Positions 35,738 to 44,365 of a stretch of DNA of 64,000 bases are shown piece by piece; the stretch's first letter is position 1; each line of letters begins with the position of its first letter. The position numbers and the translations under genes were made by a program. The notes under the pieces are model-generated. The model was not told where the DNA came from, did not search any database, and was given only the letters and a program-made list of their open reading frames with translations. The DNA is taken from assembly GCA_947625055.1 (NCBI GenBank), contig CANQMT010000004.1, positions 1 through 64,000 on the forward strand, written 5' to 3'. Source of the stretch: an uncultured Monoglobus sp. (GTDB lineage Bacteria; Bacillota; Clostridia; Monoglobales; Monoglobaceae).

Positions 35738-35768
35738 AAAACAGGGCCGCGGAGCGGCCCTGTTTGTT
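35738..35768. terminator. Bidirectional terminator between gpr and the thioesterase gene
   Basis: AAACAGGGCCGC and CGGCCCTGTTT flank a four-base loop. The stem lies between convergent genes and carries A and T ends that can serve both directions. Confidence 0.88.
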
Positions 35769-36174
35769 AAAGCAGCGTTTTTAACGCCTCATATATTTCC
35801 GGATATTTTTTCTTGAGGTTCAAAGGCTTGAAGCTTTTGTCGGTGAAGCCGTGGGTGGTATAGCCCTCGGCAAGCAGCGCGTCGTCGGCGCAGCGGATTA
35901 TTTTATATTCAAATCCGCATTTCGCGACGCCGAGGCGGCTTAATCTGACCTCGATCCACACGTCGTCCTGATAGCGCGCGCCCTCGATAAATTTCGCGTA
36001 GCAGTCAAGGAGCGGCAGCAGCACGCCCCGCTCCTCCACTTCGCGATATGACATTCCGCAGGTTTTGAAAAATTCGGTCCTGCCGACCTCGAACCACGGA
36101 AAATATCTCGAGTGGTGCACCACGCCCATACTGTCTGTCTCGGCGTAGCGCACCGTTATCTTTGTCCTGAACAA
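35767..36174 (-). CDS. Acyl-CoA thioesterase, 4HBT/YbgC family
   Basis: A 135-residue hot-dog fold thioesterase. The motif RYAETDSMGVVHHSRYFPWFEVGRTEF contains the catalytic Asp and the active-site GVVHHSRYF of the YbgC/FadM type. The substrate is probably a short or aromatic acyl-CoA; it cannot be narrowed from sequence. The start codon is TTG, eight bases after AAGGAG. It lies after pyk on the same strand with a 40-base gap. Confidence 0.88.
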   Translation of the reverse strand: MFRTKITVRYAETDSMGVVHHSRYFPWFEVGRTEFFKTCGMSYREVEERGVLLPLLDCYAKFIEGARYQDDVWIEVRLSRLGVAKCGFEYKIIRCADDALLAEGYTTHGFTDKSFKPLNLKKKYPEIYEALKTLL

Positions 36175-36214
36175 TTTAAAATCTCCTTAAAACGCGTCAC
36201 AGATCCCCTTGTTT

Positions 36215-37975
36215 CTACATGATCTTGGCGATGCCCGAATATACCTGACCTCTCGGGCCGTCGATCGTCACAGTCGTGCCGTGTTTTAAGATCTTGGTCG
36301 CTCCGTCAACGCCGACCAGAACGGGAATATCCAAAGTCATTCCCACAACGGCAGCGTGAGACGTGGCGCCGCCGACCTCGGTGATAATGGCCGAGGCGCG
36401 TCTGCACAGCGAAATGAGCTCGTTATTCGTCTCATGGATAACCAAAATGTCGCCGTCTTCAAAGTTCTTGAGCGCGTCGTTATTGCTGGCAGCGACGCAA
36501 ACCTTGCCGCTGACCGAATTGGTCGAGAAGCTCTGGCCCGCAGCCAGCATATCTCCGACAAGCTGAACCTTGAGCACATTTGTGGTTCCGCTGATGCCGA
36601 GCGGCGATCCGCCCGTCAGAACGACAACGTCGCCCTTTTTAACTATATCGGTCTCCTCAACGGCGCAGTCAACAGCGTGGGTAAACAGCTCGTCGCTGGT
36701 GTTCTTCATCTCGGTCAGTATCGGCGTTATGCCCCAGCTCAGATTAAGCTGCCGCCACGCCTTTTTGCTCATGGTTCCCGCGATGATCGGGCAGCTCGGG
36801 CGGTATGCGGCGATCTGGCGCGGAGTGTAGCCCGACTTTGAAACCGTGATGATCGCTGTGGCTCCCAAATCATGAGCGGTGGTGCATGACGAGTGGCTTA
36901 TGGCGTTTGAAACGCTGGGCGACTGCTCAATGTGGCGCGACTCGAACTGAGCTATGTAGTCTATCTTTTCCTCGGTCTTGTTGCAGATCTGCGCCATCGT
37001 CTTGAGCGCGCGGACGGGATATTTACCGACCGCCGTCTCGCCCGACAGCATTACGATCGAGGTTCCGTCATAAACGGCGTTCGCGACGTCGGATATCTCC
37101 GCACGGGTCGGGCGCGGATTGTGGGTTATGCTCTCGAGCATCTGGGTCGCGGTGACAACCATTTTGCCCGCGCTGTAGCACTGTTGGATAAGCTTTTTCT
37201 GGATCGCGGGCAGTTCGTCGAACGAGATCTCAACGCCCATGTCGCCTCTGGCGACCATAATGCCGTCGCTGACCTTGAGGATAGATTCCACATTGTCAAC
37301 GCCCTGTCTGTTCTCGATCTTAGAAATTATCTGAATATCCTCTCCGCCGTTCTGCTCAAGGATCCTCTTGATCTCGAGCACGTCAAACGCCGAACGCACG
37401 AACGAGGCCGCGATAAAGTCAAAGTCCTGCTCGATGCCGAACTTGATGTCGGCTTCATCCTTCTCGCTCATATACTCCATGCTGAGCTCGATCCCGGGAA
37501 CGTTGATGCTCTTGTGGTTGCTGACCGGACCGCCGTTCATAACCTCACAGATCACGTCGCCGCCCTTGACATTCGCCACGATCATCTCGATCAGTCCGTC
37601 GTCGATCAGAATTCTGTCGCCCGGGCGCACGTCCTCGGCAAGGTGCTTGTAAGTGATCATTGTGCGCTTCTCGTCGCCCAAAATCTTTTTGGGCGTCAAA
37701 GTGAACATCTGACCGGTCTCAAGCATAATTTTTCCGTCCTTAAAGTCGCCTGTCCTGACCTCGGGGCCCTTGGTGTCAAGCAGCAGCGCTATCGGCAGAT
37801 TGAGCTCCTCGCGCATTTTCTTGACCGCGTTTATGCGCACAAGATGCTCCTCGTGGGTACCGTGCGAGAAGTTGATCCTCGCGCAGTTCATTCCGCCCAG
37901 CATAAGCTTTCTCAGTACATCGGGATCGTCTGTCGCGGGACCCAGCGTGCAAATGATTTTGGTTTTTCTTGTCAT
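36215..37975 (-). CDS. pyk: Pyruvate kinase with C-terminal PEP-utiliser domain
   Basis: A 586-residue glycolytic enzyme making pyruvate and ATP from PEP and ADP. The N-terminus is KTKIICTLGPATDDPDVLRKLM, the core contains ARGDMGVEI and the signature TQMLESM-equivalent TQMLESITHNPRPTRAE. The extra domain (about 485-586) ends NELISLCRRASAIITEVGGATSHAAVVG, a PEP-utilising 'swivel' domain with TSHAAV as in Bacillus stearothermophilus pyruvate kinase. It starts four bases after mtrB, with GGGGAGGT upstream, so the two are co-transcribed. Confidence 0.95.
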   Translation of the reverse strand: MTRKTKIICTLGPATDDPDVLRKLMLGGMNCARINFSHGTHEEHLVRINAVKKMREELNLPIALLLDTKGPEVRTGDFKDGKIMLETGQMFTLTPKKILGDEKRTMITYKHLAEDVRPGDRILIDDGLIEMIVANVKGGDVICEVMNGGPVSNHKSINVPGIELSMEYMSEKDEADIKFGIEQDFDFIAASFVRSAFDVLEIKRILEQNGGEDIQIISKIENRQGVDNVESILKVSDGIMVARGDMGVEISFDELPAIQKKLIQQCYSAGKMVVTATQMLESITHNPRPTRAEISDVANAVYDGTSIVMLSGETAVGKYPVRALKTMAQICNKTEEKIDYIAQFESRHIEQSPSVSNAISHSSCTTAHDLGATAIITVSKSGYTPRQIAAYRPSCPIIAGTMSKKAWRQLNLSWGITPILTEMKNTSDELFTHAVDCAVEETDIVKKGDVVVLTGGSPLGISGTTNVLKVQLVGDMLAAGQSFSTNSVSGKVCVAASNNDALKNFEDGDILVIHETNNELISLCRRASAIITEVGGATSHAAVVGMTLDIPVLVGVDGATKILKHGTTVTIDGPRGQVYSGIAKIM

Positions 37976-37979
37976 GTTT

Positions 37980-38207
37980 TTATACCTCCCCTACGTTTAT
38001 TACTCCTGTTTTCGTATACAGTTTTGCTTTTCCTCTTATTTTTATGGCCGAAGTGTTCTCGGTAAACTGGGCAATATACGCCTCGCCCTTGTCAAGCTTT
38101 TCTGTGTGATGAAATTTTGTGTCTCTGCCGCGGGTGAGACCGATGATCGTGACTCCGTCTTCCTCGGCGAGGACCGTCACATAATCTCCGAAAGCGTTCA
38201 CGTCCAT
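37980..38207 (-). CDS. mtrB: Tryptophan RNA-binding attenuation protein (TRAP)
   Basis: A 75-residue protein aligning without gaps to Bacillus subtilis MtrB over most of its length. IIGLTRGRDTKFHHTEKL and AQFTENTSAIKIRGKA are shared almost residue for residue. The residues that contact RNA in the B. subtilis 11-mer ring (Lys37, Lys56, Arg58) and the tryptophan-pocket residues (Thr25, Gly23, Thr49, Ser53 region) fall at identical positions. TRAP binds GAG/UAG repeats when charged with tryptophan and attenuates trp genes. No trp genes are in this window. It has its own promoter and is followed directly by pyk, an unexpected partner. Confidence 0.93.
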   Translation of the reverse strand: MDVNAFGDYVTVLAEEDGVTIIGLTRGRDTKFHHTEKLDKGEAYIAQFTENTSAIKIRGKAKLYTKTGVINVGEV

Positions 38208-38241
38208 ATTCAGACCTCCCTTGAAAATACTCTATAAAATA

Positions 38242-38270
38242 ATTATATAACAACAAAAACAAAAATGCAA
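38242..38270 (-). promoter_or_regulatory. Promoter of mtrB-pyk
   Basis: On the minus strand TTGCAT and TATAAT with 17-base spacing, 34 bases before the mtrB ATG. Confidence 0.8.
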
Positions 38271-38280
38271 GAAAAATATA

Positions 38281-38303
38281 TGTAAAATTTATATAATTTT
38301 ACA
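38281..38303 (-). terminator. AT-rich hairpin after yunB
   Basis: TGTAAAATT and AATTTTACA flank a short loop between the yunB stop and the mtrB promoter. All pairs but two are A-T, so it is a weak candidate. Confidence 0.4.
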
Positions 38304-38328
38304 AAAATATTGATTTATATAAATATTT

Positions 38329-39045
38329 TCATTGCTTTCCGATATCCTGACCGCTGCCGCTCAGCGCAACCGCAGGAGTATCGCCCACGATTATTGTTTC
38401 GGCTATCGGGATCTCGGTCACTATGTCGTCACCGCTTGCGCGCACGGGAGTGTTAACTCCCATCTCCGCGGTCACTTTCACGCTTATCAGGTGCCTCGTC
38501 TGATTGATCCCCGCCGGCTCAAACGAGTCGCTGAAATCTATATGAATATTCTCGTCGGTCATGACCTTGATTTTTACCGGAAATCCCAGCGCGGAATAAA
38601 ACCGGTCGGTGAACATTGACATGACAGGGATAAAAACCTCAACGCTGTTTATCTTGTCGATCCTGTTTTGAATATCCCGGGTCAGCCGCGATTTAAAGCT
38701 GTTAAAGCTCTTGTAATTTACCGAAAGACTCAATATCCTGCCTCGGCTGTCCGTCTCCTTTTGTACGAGCGCGTCATAATCAATGCCGCCGTTTTCGACC
38801 GCGTCGCTTACCGCGTCATTACATTCCCTGACGACAATGCTGCTCAGGTTTGAAAGCGCCATGTCCCGCACAAGCGGATCGATCCGACGCTCGATCCCCG
38901 AGAGCGGATACGCGAGAGCAGCGGCGGCCAAGATCAGTATCACGAACGGCTTGAGCCGCTTTTTCGCCCTCTTGAAACTCCCGCGCGGCCTTCTCCTCTT
39001 TTTTGCCGCAAATCTCCCCCTGAGCCTCCCGAAACGCCGTTTCAT
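38329..39045 (-). CDS. yunB: Sporulation protein YunB
   Basis: A membrane-anchored protein of about 238 residues. A strongly basic N-terminus (RRFGRLRGRFAAKKRRRPR) is followed by one membrane segment (about residues 32-50) and an extracytoplasmic domain. IVVRECNDAVSDAVENG and the C-terminal ETIIVGDTPAVAL match the YunB family, needed for efficient sporulation in Bacillus and expressed in the mother cell. The track starts at GTG 39054; I prefer the ATG three codons later because GGGTGAT lies in between, but this is weakly determined. It sits alone between hairpin structures. Confidence 0.85.
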   Translation of the reverse strand: MKRRFGRLRGRFAAKKRRRPRGSFKRAKKRLKPFVILILAAAALAYPLSGIERRIDPLVRDMALSNLSSIVVRECNDAVSDAVENGGIDYDALVQKETDSRGRILSLSVNYKSFNSFKSRLTRDIQNRIDKINSVEVFIPVMSMFTDRFYSALGFPVKIKVMTDENIHIDFSDSFEPAGINQTRHLISVKVTAEMGVNTPVRASGDDIVTEIPIAETIIVGDTPAVALSGSGQDIGKQ

Positions 39046-39093
39046 AGCAATCACCCGATTTATTATATGCGGGTTTTAAAATTCTGTTAAAAA

Positions 39094-39110
39094 GTCGCCC
39101 GACGGGCGAC
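39094..39110. repeat. Short perfect hairpin GTCGCCC/GGGCGAC
   Basis: A seven-pair GC stem with a three-base loop, upstream of yunB. It could be a transcription or translation signal in the yunB leader; no clear T tract follows. Confidence 0.45.
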
Positions 39111-39171
39111 CATATAAAAATAATCAGCGATATAATTAATATGTAAAAGCTTTGGTGAGTTTTTACATATT

Positions 39172-39208
39172 AAAAGCCGGAGACGCTATTTAGCAGAATC
39201 CGGCTTTT
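39172..39208 (-). terminator. Intrinsic terminator after tmcAL
   Basis: AAAAGCCGGA and TCCGGCTTTT form a ten-pair stem four bases after the stop codon, ending in T residues. Confidence 0.88.
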
Positions 39209-39211
39209 ATC

Positions 39212-40342
39212 TTACGTCAAATCATATATCGCGTCATAGGCAAGCTCTCTGTCCCAGATCTTAACGGCCCCGGGATCGCCTTTTATGCTGTTGCGGTTTT
39301 GGGCGACCGGAAGCGACGCTGTCTTTTTAGCCGCGTGGAGCAGGCCGCGTCCGCAGTCATTAAAATCAAGAACTTTTATATACTTTGGAGGCGCTGCGGC
39401 ATCCGCGCGGGTGATCCCCAGAAACGCGCTCAAAACGATCCGCCTTATCCTGCTGTGGGCGTATCGCTTGGATTTTATATTATCGCAGAGCTCGGAGAAA
39501 GACCGCGAGCGGCGGGCCGCCGCGATCAGTTTGTTTTCAAGGCCCTCGCCGACGTCGGCAATGTTTTTAAGTTCACTCGGGCTTGAAAGCAGCAGTTTTG
39601 AAATTATTGCCGCGCCCAGGTTTTCAATATCATGAAGTCCGGCGTTTCTGTAAAGTCTGTCAAGATTTTCGGGCACCGCGTTTAAGGCGGCGCCGTCACC
39701 GCTCAGAAGCGCCTTTCGCACCGCCGAGGCTGAGGCGAACCTTCCATCTATTACGCTGTCGTTATGCTCAGACACATGCCGCTTTACGGCTATGGGCTTC
39801 ATTCCGCTTTCAAAGCGCAGCAGCGCCTTTATATACTCGACCGCAAGAATATTGTTTGGGCCCGAGATAAGCTCCGCCGCGCGTCCGCCGAGTATACGTC
39901 CGACCGCCACGGCCCGCGCGGTGAAAAACGGCTTTCCGAAATCAAGCTCCGACTTCAGCGCGTCCTTAAAACGCGGCGGCTCAAACGCCAGCAGCTCCGC
40001 GGTTTTTTTGAGCAGCTCCGTGTCCGCCGCCTCGGTCCCGAAAGCGAGGCCGTCGATCACTCCGAGGCTCTCCAGAACGTAAACGGCGTTCCGCGCGAAC
40101 CGTTCCGCAGTCTGCACGGCGTGGACGGCGGGCAGCTCAAGTACAAGATCCATGCCGCATTTGAGCGCTGCCGCGGCGCGTATGTTTTTATCAAAAACCG
40201 CTATGTCGCCGCGCTGCATATAATTTCCGCTCATAATGCCGACAACGGCGTCAAAGCCGTACTCATTTTTCAATATGTCGATCAGATATTTGTGGCCGTT
40301 GTGGAACGGATTGAATTCACAGACCACTCCGCATACATTCAT
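39212..40342 (-). CDS. tmcAL: tRNA(Met) cytidine acetate ligase TmcAL
   Basis: A 376-residue nucleotidyltransferase-fold enzyme that activates acetate and forms N4-acetylcytidine at the wobble base of elongator tRNA-Met. VCEFNPFHNGHKYLI at the start holds the HxGH nucleotidyltransferase motif, IMSGNYMQRGDIA and SGPNNILAVEYIKAL are family blocks. It matches YlbM in length. AGGAGGT precedes the ATG, itself 21 bases after a palindrome that follows proC. The target tRNA, elongator tRNA-Met, is also encoded in this window. Confidence 0.93.
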   Translation of the reverse strand: MNVCGVVCEFNPFHNGHKYLIDILKNEYGFDAVVGIMSGNYMQRGDIAVFDKNIRAAAALKCGMDLVLELPAVHAVQTAERFARNAVYVLESLGVIDGLAFGTEAADTELLKKTAELLAFEPPRFKDALKSELDFGKPFFTARAVAVGRILGGRAAELISGPNNILAVEYIKALLRFESGMKPIAVKRHVSEHNDSVIDGRFASASAVRKALLSGDGAALNAVPENLDRLYRNAGLHDIENLGAAIISKLLLSSPSELKNIADVGEGLENKLIAAARRSRSFSELCDNIKSKRYAHSRIRRIVLSAFLGITRADAAAPPKYIKVLDFNDCGRGLLHAAKKTASLPVAQNRNSIKGDPGAVKIWDRELAYDAIYDLT

Positions 40343-40362
40343 GGAATGACCTCCTGAAATCT

Positions 40363-40386
40363 ATCCGTCGGGCATGCCCGACGGAT
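40363..40386. repeat. Perfect 24-base palindrome between proC and tmcAL
   Basis: ATCCGTCGGGCATGCCCGACGGAT reads the same on both strands and could form a GC-rich hairpin in the proC-tmcAL mRNA. No T run follows, so it is not a standard terminator. Confidence 0.7.
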
Positions 40387-40400
40387 TAAGCAATTACGAA

Positions 40401-41189
40401 TTATAACGCGTCCGCTTTGCTGACGCAGGCGTCGATCGCGCTCTGCACCGACGGTCTGAAGCCCGTTCTCTCAAGCTCGCACACCGCCGCGATCGTGGTG
40501 CCGCCGGGGCTGCACACGTTGTCCTTGAGCTGCTCGGGATGCACGCCGGTCTCAAGAACCATTTTGGCGCTGCCCTCAACCGCCTTGGCCGCGAGTTTAA
40601 GCGCCAAAACTTTGGGGATCCCGTATTTCACTCCGCTGTCGGCCATCGCGTCGATCAGCATGTAGATATACGCCGGGCTGCTGCTGTGGAGGGCTATCGC
40701 GGCGTTCATGTATTTCTCTTCAAGAATTACTGTCTCGCCTATTCCGCCGAACAGATCCTCGACCGTCTCAAGCTCGCCGCCGCTTATGTTCTTGTTCGGC
40801 GTTATAACCGTCATGCCGCAGCCCACAAGCGCGGGGGTGTTGGGCATGGTGCGGATAATTTTTTTATCTTTCCCGATCGATTTTTCCAAGGTCTCAAGGC
40901 TTATTCCCGCGGCGATCGAAATATATATCCTGCCGTCCTTGCCGCTGAGCTCATTCAAAACGGCGGGCATAACGTTCGGCTTGACCGCAAGGACGACAAC
41001 GTCAGCCGCGTCCTCGACCCCGGTAGCCGATCCCGCGGGCGTTATTCCCTCATTTTCGGCCATCGCTCCGAGCTTTTCCGCGTCGGTGTCAAACACAACG
41101 ATGTTTTCCGCCGGAACCTTTCCGGATGATACAAAGCCTTTGATCAGCGCGGAGGCCATGTTGCCGCCGCCGATAAATCCGATAGTCAT
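40401..41189 (-). CDS. proC: Pyrroline-5-carboxylate reductase
   Basis: A 262-residue enzyme for the last step of proline synthesis, reducing pyrroline-5-carboxylate with NAD(P)H. IGFIGGGNMASALIKGF is the dinucleotide-binding start, VVVLAVKPNVMPAVL and IRTMPNTPALVGCGMT follow, and the C-terminal GVHPEQLKDNVCSPGGTTIAAV is the ProC signature. Length matches the family. GGAGAG precedes the ATG. A hairpin separates it from purB. Confidence 0.95.
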   Translation of the reverse strand: MTIGFIGGGNMASALIKGFVSSGKVPAENIVVFDTDAEKLGAMAENEGITPAGSATGVEDAADVVVLAVKPNVMPAVLNELSGKDGRIYISIAAGISLETLEKSIGKDKKIIRTMPNTPALVGCGMTVITPNKNISGGELETVEDLFGGIGETVILEEKYMNAAIALHSSSPAYIYMLIDAMADSGVKYGIPKVLALKLAAKAVEGSAKMVLETGVHPEQLKDNVCSPGGTTIAAVCELERTGFRPSVQSAIDACVSKADAL

Positions 41190-41216
41190 AATAATCTCTC
41201 CTGTCTTCTAAATTAT

Positions 41217-41242
41217 AACGGGCGGATCAGATCCGCCCCGTT
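41217..41242 (-). terminator. Hairpin between purB and proC
   Basis: AACGGGGCGGATCTGATCCGCCCGTT is a near-perfect hairpin two bases past the purB stop, built on a GGGCGGATC core. The following T tract is poor, so termination may be partial. Confidence 0.6.
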
Positions 41243-41243
41243 A

Positions 41244-42671
41244 TTATACCGTCAGTTCCACCTCGTCAGCCGCGGCGCTTCCGGCGAGAACCGGATCAAC
41301 GTATTCGGCGATAAACTCGGTCACTTGACTTTCGCTTCTGCCTATGAAGTTTTCGGGCTTTAATATGCCCTCAATGTCGTCTCTGCTTAAATTAAACGCC
41401 GGGTCAGCGATTATGCGCTCGATCAGATCGTTGGCGCCGCCCTGCTCTTTAACGACCTTGCCGGCCTCCATTGAATGTTCGCGGATAAGCTCGTGAAGCT
41501 CCTGACGGTCCCCGCCCGCCTTGACCGCGTCCATAAGAATGTTTTCGGTGGCCATAAACGGCAGCTCCGACATTATCCTGTTGCGTATTACTTTGGGATA
41601 AACCACAAGCCCCGAAGCGACGTTCATATAAATATTGAGTATCGCGTCAACCGCCAGAAATCCCTCGGCTACGCTCAGGCGTTTGTTGGCCGAATCGTCG
41701 AGAGTGCGCTCGAACCACTGTGTGGACGAGGTTATGGCAGGGTTCACCGCGTCAACCAGCACATAGCGGGCCAGCGAGCATATGCGCTCGCTGCGCATCG
41801 GGTTGCGCTTGTACGCCATCGCCGACGAGCCGATCTGAGATTTTTCAAACGGCTCCTCGATCTCCTTGAGGTGCTGGAGCAGACGTATGTCGTTGGCGAA
41901 CTTATACGCACTCTGCGCTATGTCGCTCAGCACCGACAGCATGTGATAGTCTACCTTTCTCGAATAGGTCTGTCCCGAAACCGGATAGAACTTGTCATAT
42001 CCCATTTTTTCGCAGATCTTTTTGTCAAGTTCCTTGACCTTCTCTATATCATTGTCAAACAGCTCCATAAAGCTGGCCTGAGTTCCGGTCGTCCCCTTGC
42101 AGCCGAGCAGCGCCTTGCGCGAGAGCTGAAAGTCGATATTCTCAAGATCCATCAAAAGCTCCCAGATCCACAGCGACGCGCGCTTGCCCACGGTCGTGAG
42201 CTGCGCCGCCTGAAAATGAGTAAATCCGAGCGTGGGCATAGACTTATATTTAAGCGCGAAATCGCGCAGCAGCGAGATCACCTTGACCACCTTGCCGCGG
42301 ATAAGCTCAAGCGCCTCGTTCATGATAATAAGGTCGGTGTTGTCGCCCACATAGCACGATGTGGCGCCGAGATGAATTATGCCCTTCGCCTTGGGGCACT
42401 GCAGGCCGTAGGCGTAAACATGGGACATAACATCATGGCGCACCTCTTTTTCGCGGGCTTCGGCCTCGGCGTAATTTATGTTGTCCATATTGGCCTTCAG
42501 CTCGTCGACCTGCTCGCGGGTCACGTTAAGGCCCAATTCCATTTCGGACTCGGCCAGAGCGACCCACAGTCTGCGCCATGTTTTAAATTTCTTGTCGGGC
42601 GAGAAGAGATACTTCATCTCGCTGCTCGCGTAACGCGAGCTTAACGGGCTTTCGTATATATCCTTGCTCAT
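41244..42671 (-). CDS. purB: Adenylosuccinate lyase
   Basis: A 475-residue fumarase-superfamily lyase acting twice in purine synthesis (SAICAR to AICAR, adenylosuccinate to AMP). The superfamily signature SSAMAYKRNPMRSE, with the catalytic loop Ser, is near residue 288. GATSCYVGDNTD and FTHFQAAQLTTVGKR supply the substrate-binding His/Thr residues. The ATG overlaps the aminotransferase stop by four bases, with AAGGAG inside the upstream gene, so the pair is translationally coupled. Confidence 0.95.
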   Translation of the reverse strand: MSKDIYESPLSSRYASSEMKYLFSPDKKFKTWRRLWVALAESEMELGLNVTREQVDELKANMDNINYAEAEAREKEVRHDVMSHVYAYGLQCPKAKGIIHLGATSCYVGDNTDLIIMNEALELIRGKVVKVISLLRDFALKYKSMPTLGFTHFQAAQLTTVGKRASLWIWELLMDLENIDFQLSRKALLGCKGTTGTQASFMELFDNDIEKVKELDKKICEKMGYDKFYPVSGQTYSRKVDYHMLSVLSDIAQSAYKFANDIRLLQHLKEIEEPFEKSQIGSSAMAYKRNPMRSERICSLARYVLVDAVNPAITSSTQWFERTLDDSANKRLSVAEGFLAVDAILNIYMNVASGLVVYPKVIRNRIMSELPFMATENILMDAVKAGGDRQELHELIREHSMEAGKVVKEQGGANDLIERIIADPAFNLSRDDIEGILKPENFIGRSESQVTEFIAEYVDPVLAGSAAADEVELTV

Positions 42672-43867
42672 TTACATTCTCCTTTTAAATACTTCTCCAG
42701 ACGGTCAAGTCCGGTTTTGATATTTTCCATTGACGTGGCGTAGGACAGACGGACATAGCCGTCGATCCCGAAGCCCTCGCTGGGAACCATAGCCACCTGC
42801 GCCTTGTCAAGCACGTCGGCACAGAACTCGTTGGCGGTATTGATCATCTTTCCGTAATGCTCCTTTCCCAGAGAATCGCGCACGTTCATAAAGATATAAA
42901 ACGCGCCGTGGGGATTGAGGCAGCTTACGCCGTCTATCGAGTTGATGCGCTTCACCATGTAGTCGCGGCGGGATATGTATTCGCGTCTCATGTCGTCGAT
43001 CACGCTCTGGTCGCCGTCAAGCGCCTCGACCGAGGCGGCCTGCGCGATCGAGCAGGGGTTCGAGGTCATGTGGCTCTGAATATTCGACACAGCCTTGGCG
43101 ATCTCGGGCTCGGCCGCTATATAGCCTATTCTCCAGCCGGTCATGCAGTAGGCTTTTGCCATTCCGTTTACGATTATTGTCAGCTTTCTTATATCATCGC
43201 CCAAAGTCGCGATGTTAACATGCTCTCCCTCATAGGCCAGCTTTTCATATATTTCGTCAAACACAACATAGATATTATGCTCGACGCAGATCTTCGCGAT
43301 CTCCTCAAGCTCCGACTTGGTGTAAAGCATGCCCGTTGGGTTGCTCGGGGTGTTGAGGACAAGCGCTCTCGTCTTCGGAGTGATCGCCGCCCGAAGCTGG
43401 TCGGGGGTGAACTTGAACTCGTTCTCCTCGGTGGTGTCGATGTAAACCGGGACCGCGTCAGCGATCTTTATCATCTCGGGATAGCTTACCCAGTACGGCG
43501 CGGGCAGAATGACCTCGTCGCCGGGATCGCATATGCAGATAAACACGTTTGACAGCGCATGCTTTCCGCCGTTGCTGACAGCTATGTTTGAAACGTCATA
43601 GTCAAGGCCCGTGTCGCGCTTGATCTTGCGGCAGATCGCGCGCTTGAGCTCAAGCGTTCCGGAGGCGGGGGTGTACCTCGTGAAGTTGTCGTTAATTGCT
43701 TGAATTCCAGCTTGTTTTACGTTTTCGGGGGTGTCAAAGTCAGGCTCGCCCGCTCCAAATCCGACAACAGGGATGCCCTCTTTTTTCATTTCCTTATATC
43801 TCGCGTCAATGGCGAGTGTGGGTGAAGGAGAAATCTTTTTAGCTTTTTCAGAAATATACAGTGACAT
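42668..43867 (-). CDS. Class I aminotransferase, aspartate aminotransferase-like
   Basis: A 399-residue PLP aminotransferase of fold type I. The N-terminus MSLYISEKAKKISPSPTLAI and GFGAGEPDFDTPENV are typical of the 1-gamma AspAT group in Firmicutes. NTPSNPTGMLY, the aldimine-Lys region NGMAKAYCMTGWRIGYIAA, and the C-terminal FGIDGYVRLSYA with the carboxylate-binding Arg are intact. It probably makes aspartate and glutamate, feeding the Asp-consuming purine pathway of purB downstream (inference). AGGAGGT and its own promoter precede it. Confidence 0.92.
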   Translation of the reverse strand: MSLYISEKAKKISPSPTLAIDARYKEMKKEGIPVVGFGAGEPDFDTPENVKQAGIQAINDNFTRYTPASGTLELKRAICRKIKRDTGLDYDVSNIAVSNGGKHALSNVFICICDPGDEVILPAPYWVSYPEMIKIADAVPVYIDTTEENEFKFTPDQLRAAITPKTRALVLNTPSNPTGMLYTKSELEEIAKICVEHNIYVVFDEIYEKLAYEGEHVNIATLGDDIRKLTIIVNGMAKAYCMTGWRIGYIAAEPEIAKAVSNIQSHMTSNPCSIAQAASVEALDGDQSVIDDMRREYISRRDYMVKRINSIDGVSCLNPHGAFYIFMNVRDSLGKEHYGKMINTANEFCADVLDKAQVAMVPSEGFGIDGYVRLSYATSMENIKTGLDRLEKYLKGECK

Positions 43868-43899
43868 AATCTACCTCCTGATATAAATTAACTGTTAAT

Positions 43900-43928
43900 A
43901 TTTTAATATATTGACCCGCAAAATGCAA
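43900..43928 (-). promoter_or_regulatory. Promoter of the aminotransferase-purB operon
   Basis: On the minus strand TTGCAT and TAAAAT with 17-base spacing, 33 bases before the ATG. Confidence 0.7.
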
Positions 43929-43978
43929 GGTTATATTCAACAAAATTTGCATACTTGCGAGACTATTTTGCAACATTC

Positions 43979-44365
43979 TTAAAAATCGATAAATTCGCCG
44001 ACATCTGGGAACGCGTTTTCGATGTGATTTATCTCAAGCTCCGCGAGGTCGGTGTACACCTCGATCACGTCGAACCGAAAATCCGCCTCGATCGGATTTT
44101 CAAGCAGGTACTGCTGCGCGGACTTTACCATTCTTGAGACCTTGGTCCTGTTTACGCTCTCGGCGGCAAGTCCGTGCTCAATGTTCCTGCGCGTCTTGAC
44201 CTCGGCAAACACTACCGCGCTTTTGTCCGGTGTTACTGCTATTATATCAAGCTCGCCGAATTTTGTGCGGTACTGCCGCTCCAAAATGCAATAGCCCTTT
44301 GACGTTAACATTCCCTCAGCAGCATTCTCGCCGAAATCACCCATGTTTTTCTTGTATCTGCTCAT
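43979..44365 (-). CDS. YraN/UPF0102 endonuclease-like protein
   Basis: A 128-residue protein of the YraN family, a restriction-endonuclease-like fold. GDFGENAAEGMLTSKGYCILERQYRTKFGELDIIAVTPDKSAVVFAEVKTRRN contains the E-x(n)-GELDII-...-FAEVK nuclease-like core. Biological role is not settled. I use the ATG at 44365, which overlaps the rnhB stop by four bases, rather than the 27-codon longer track ORF. rnhB-yraN order is common in Firmicutes. Confidence 0.9.
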   Translation of the reverse strand: MSRYKKNMGDFGENAAEGMLTSKGYCILERQYRTKFGELDIIAVTPDKSAVVFAEVKTRRNIEHGLAAESVNRTKVSRMVKSAQQYLLENPIEADFRFDVIEVYTDLAELEINHIENAFPDVGEFIDF

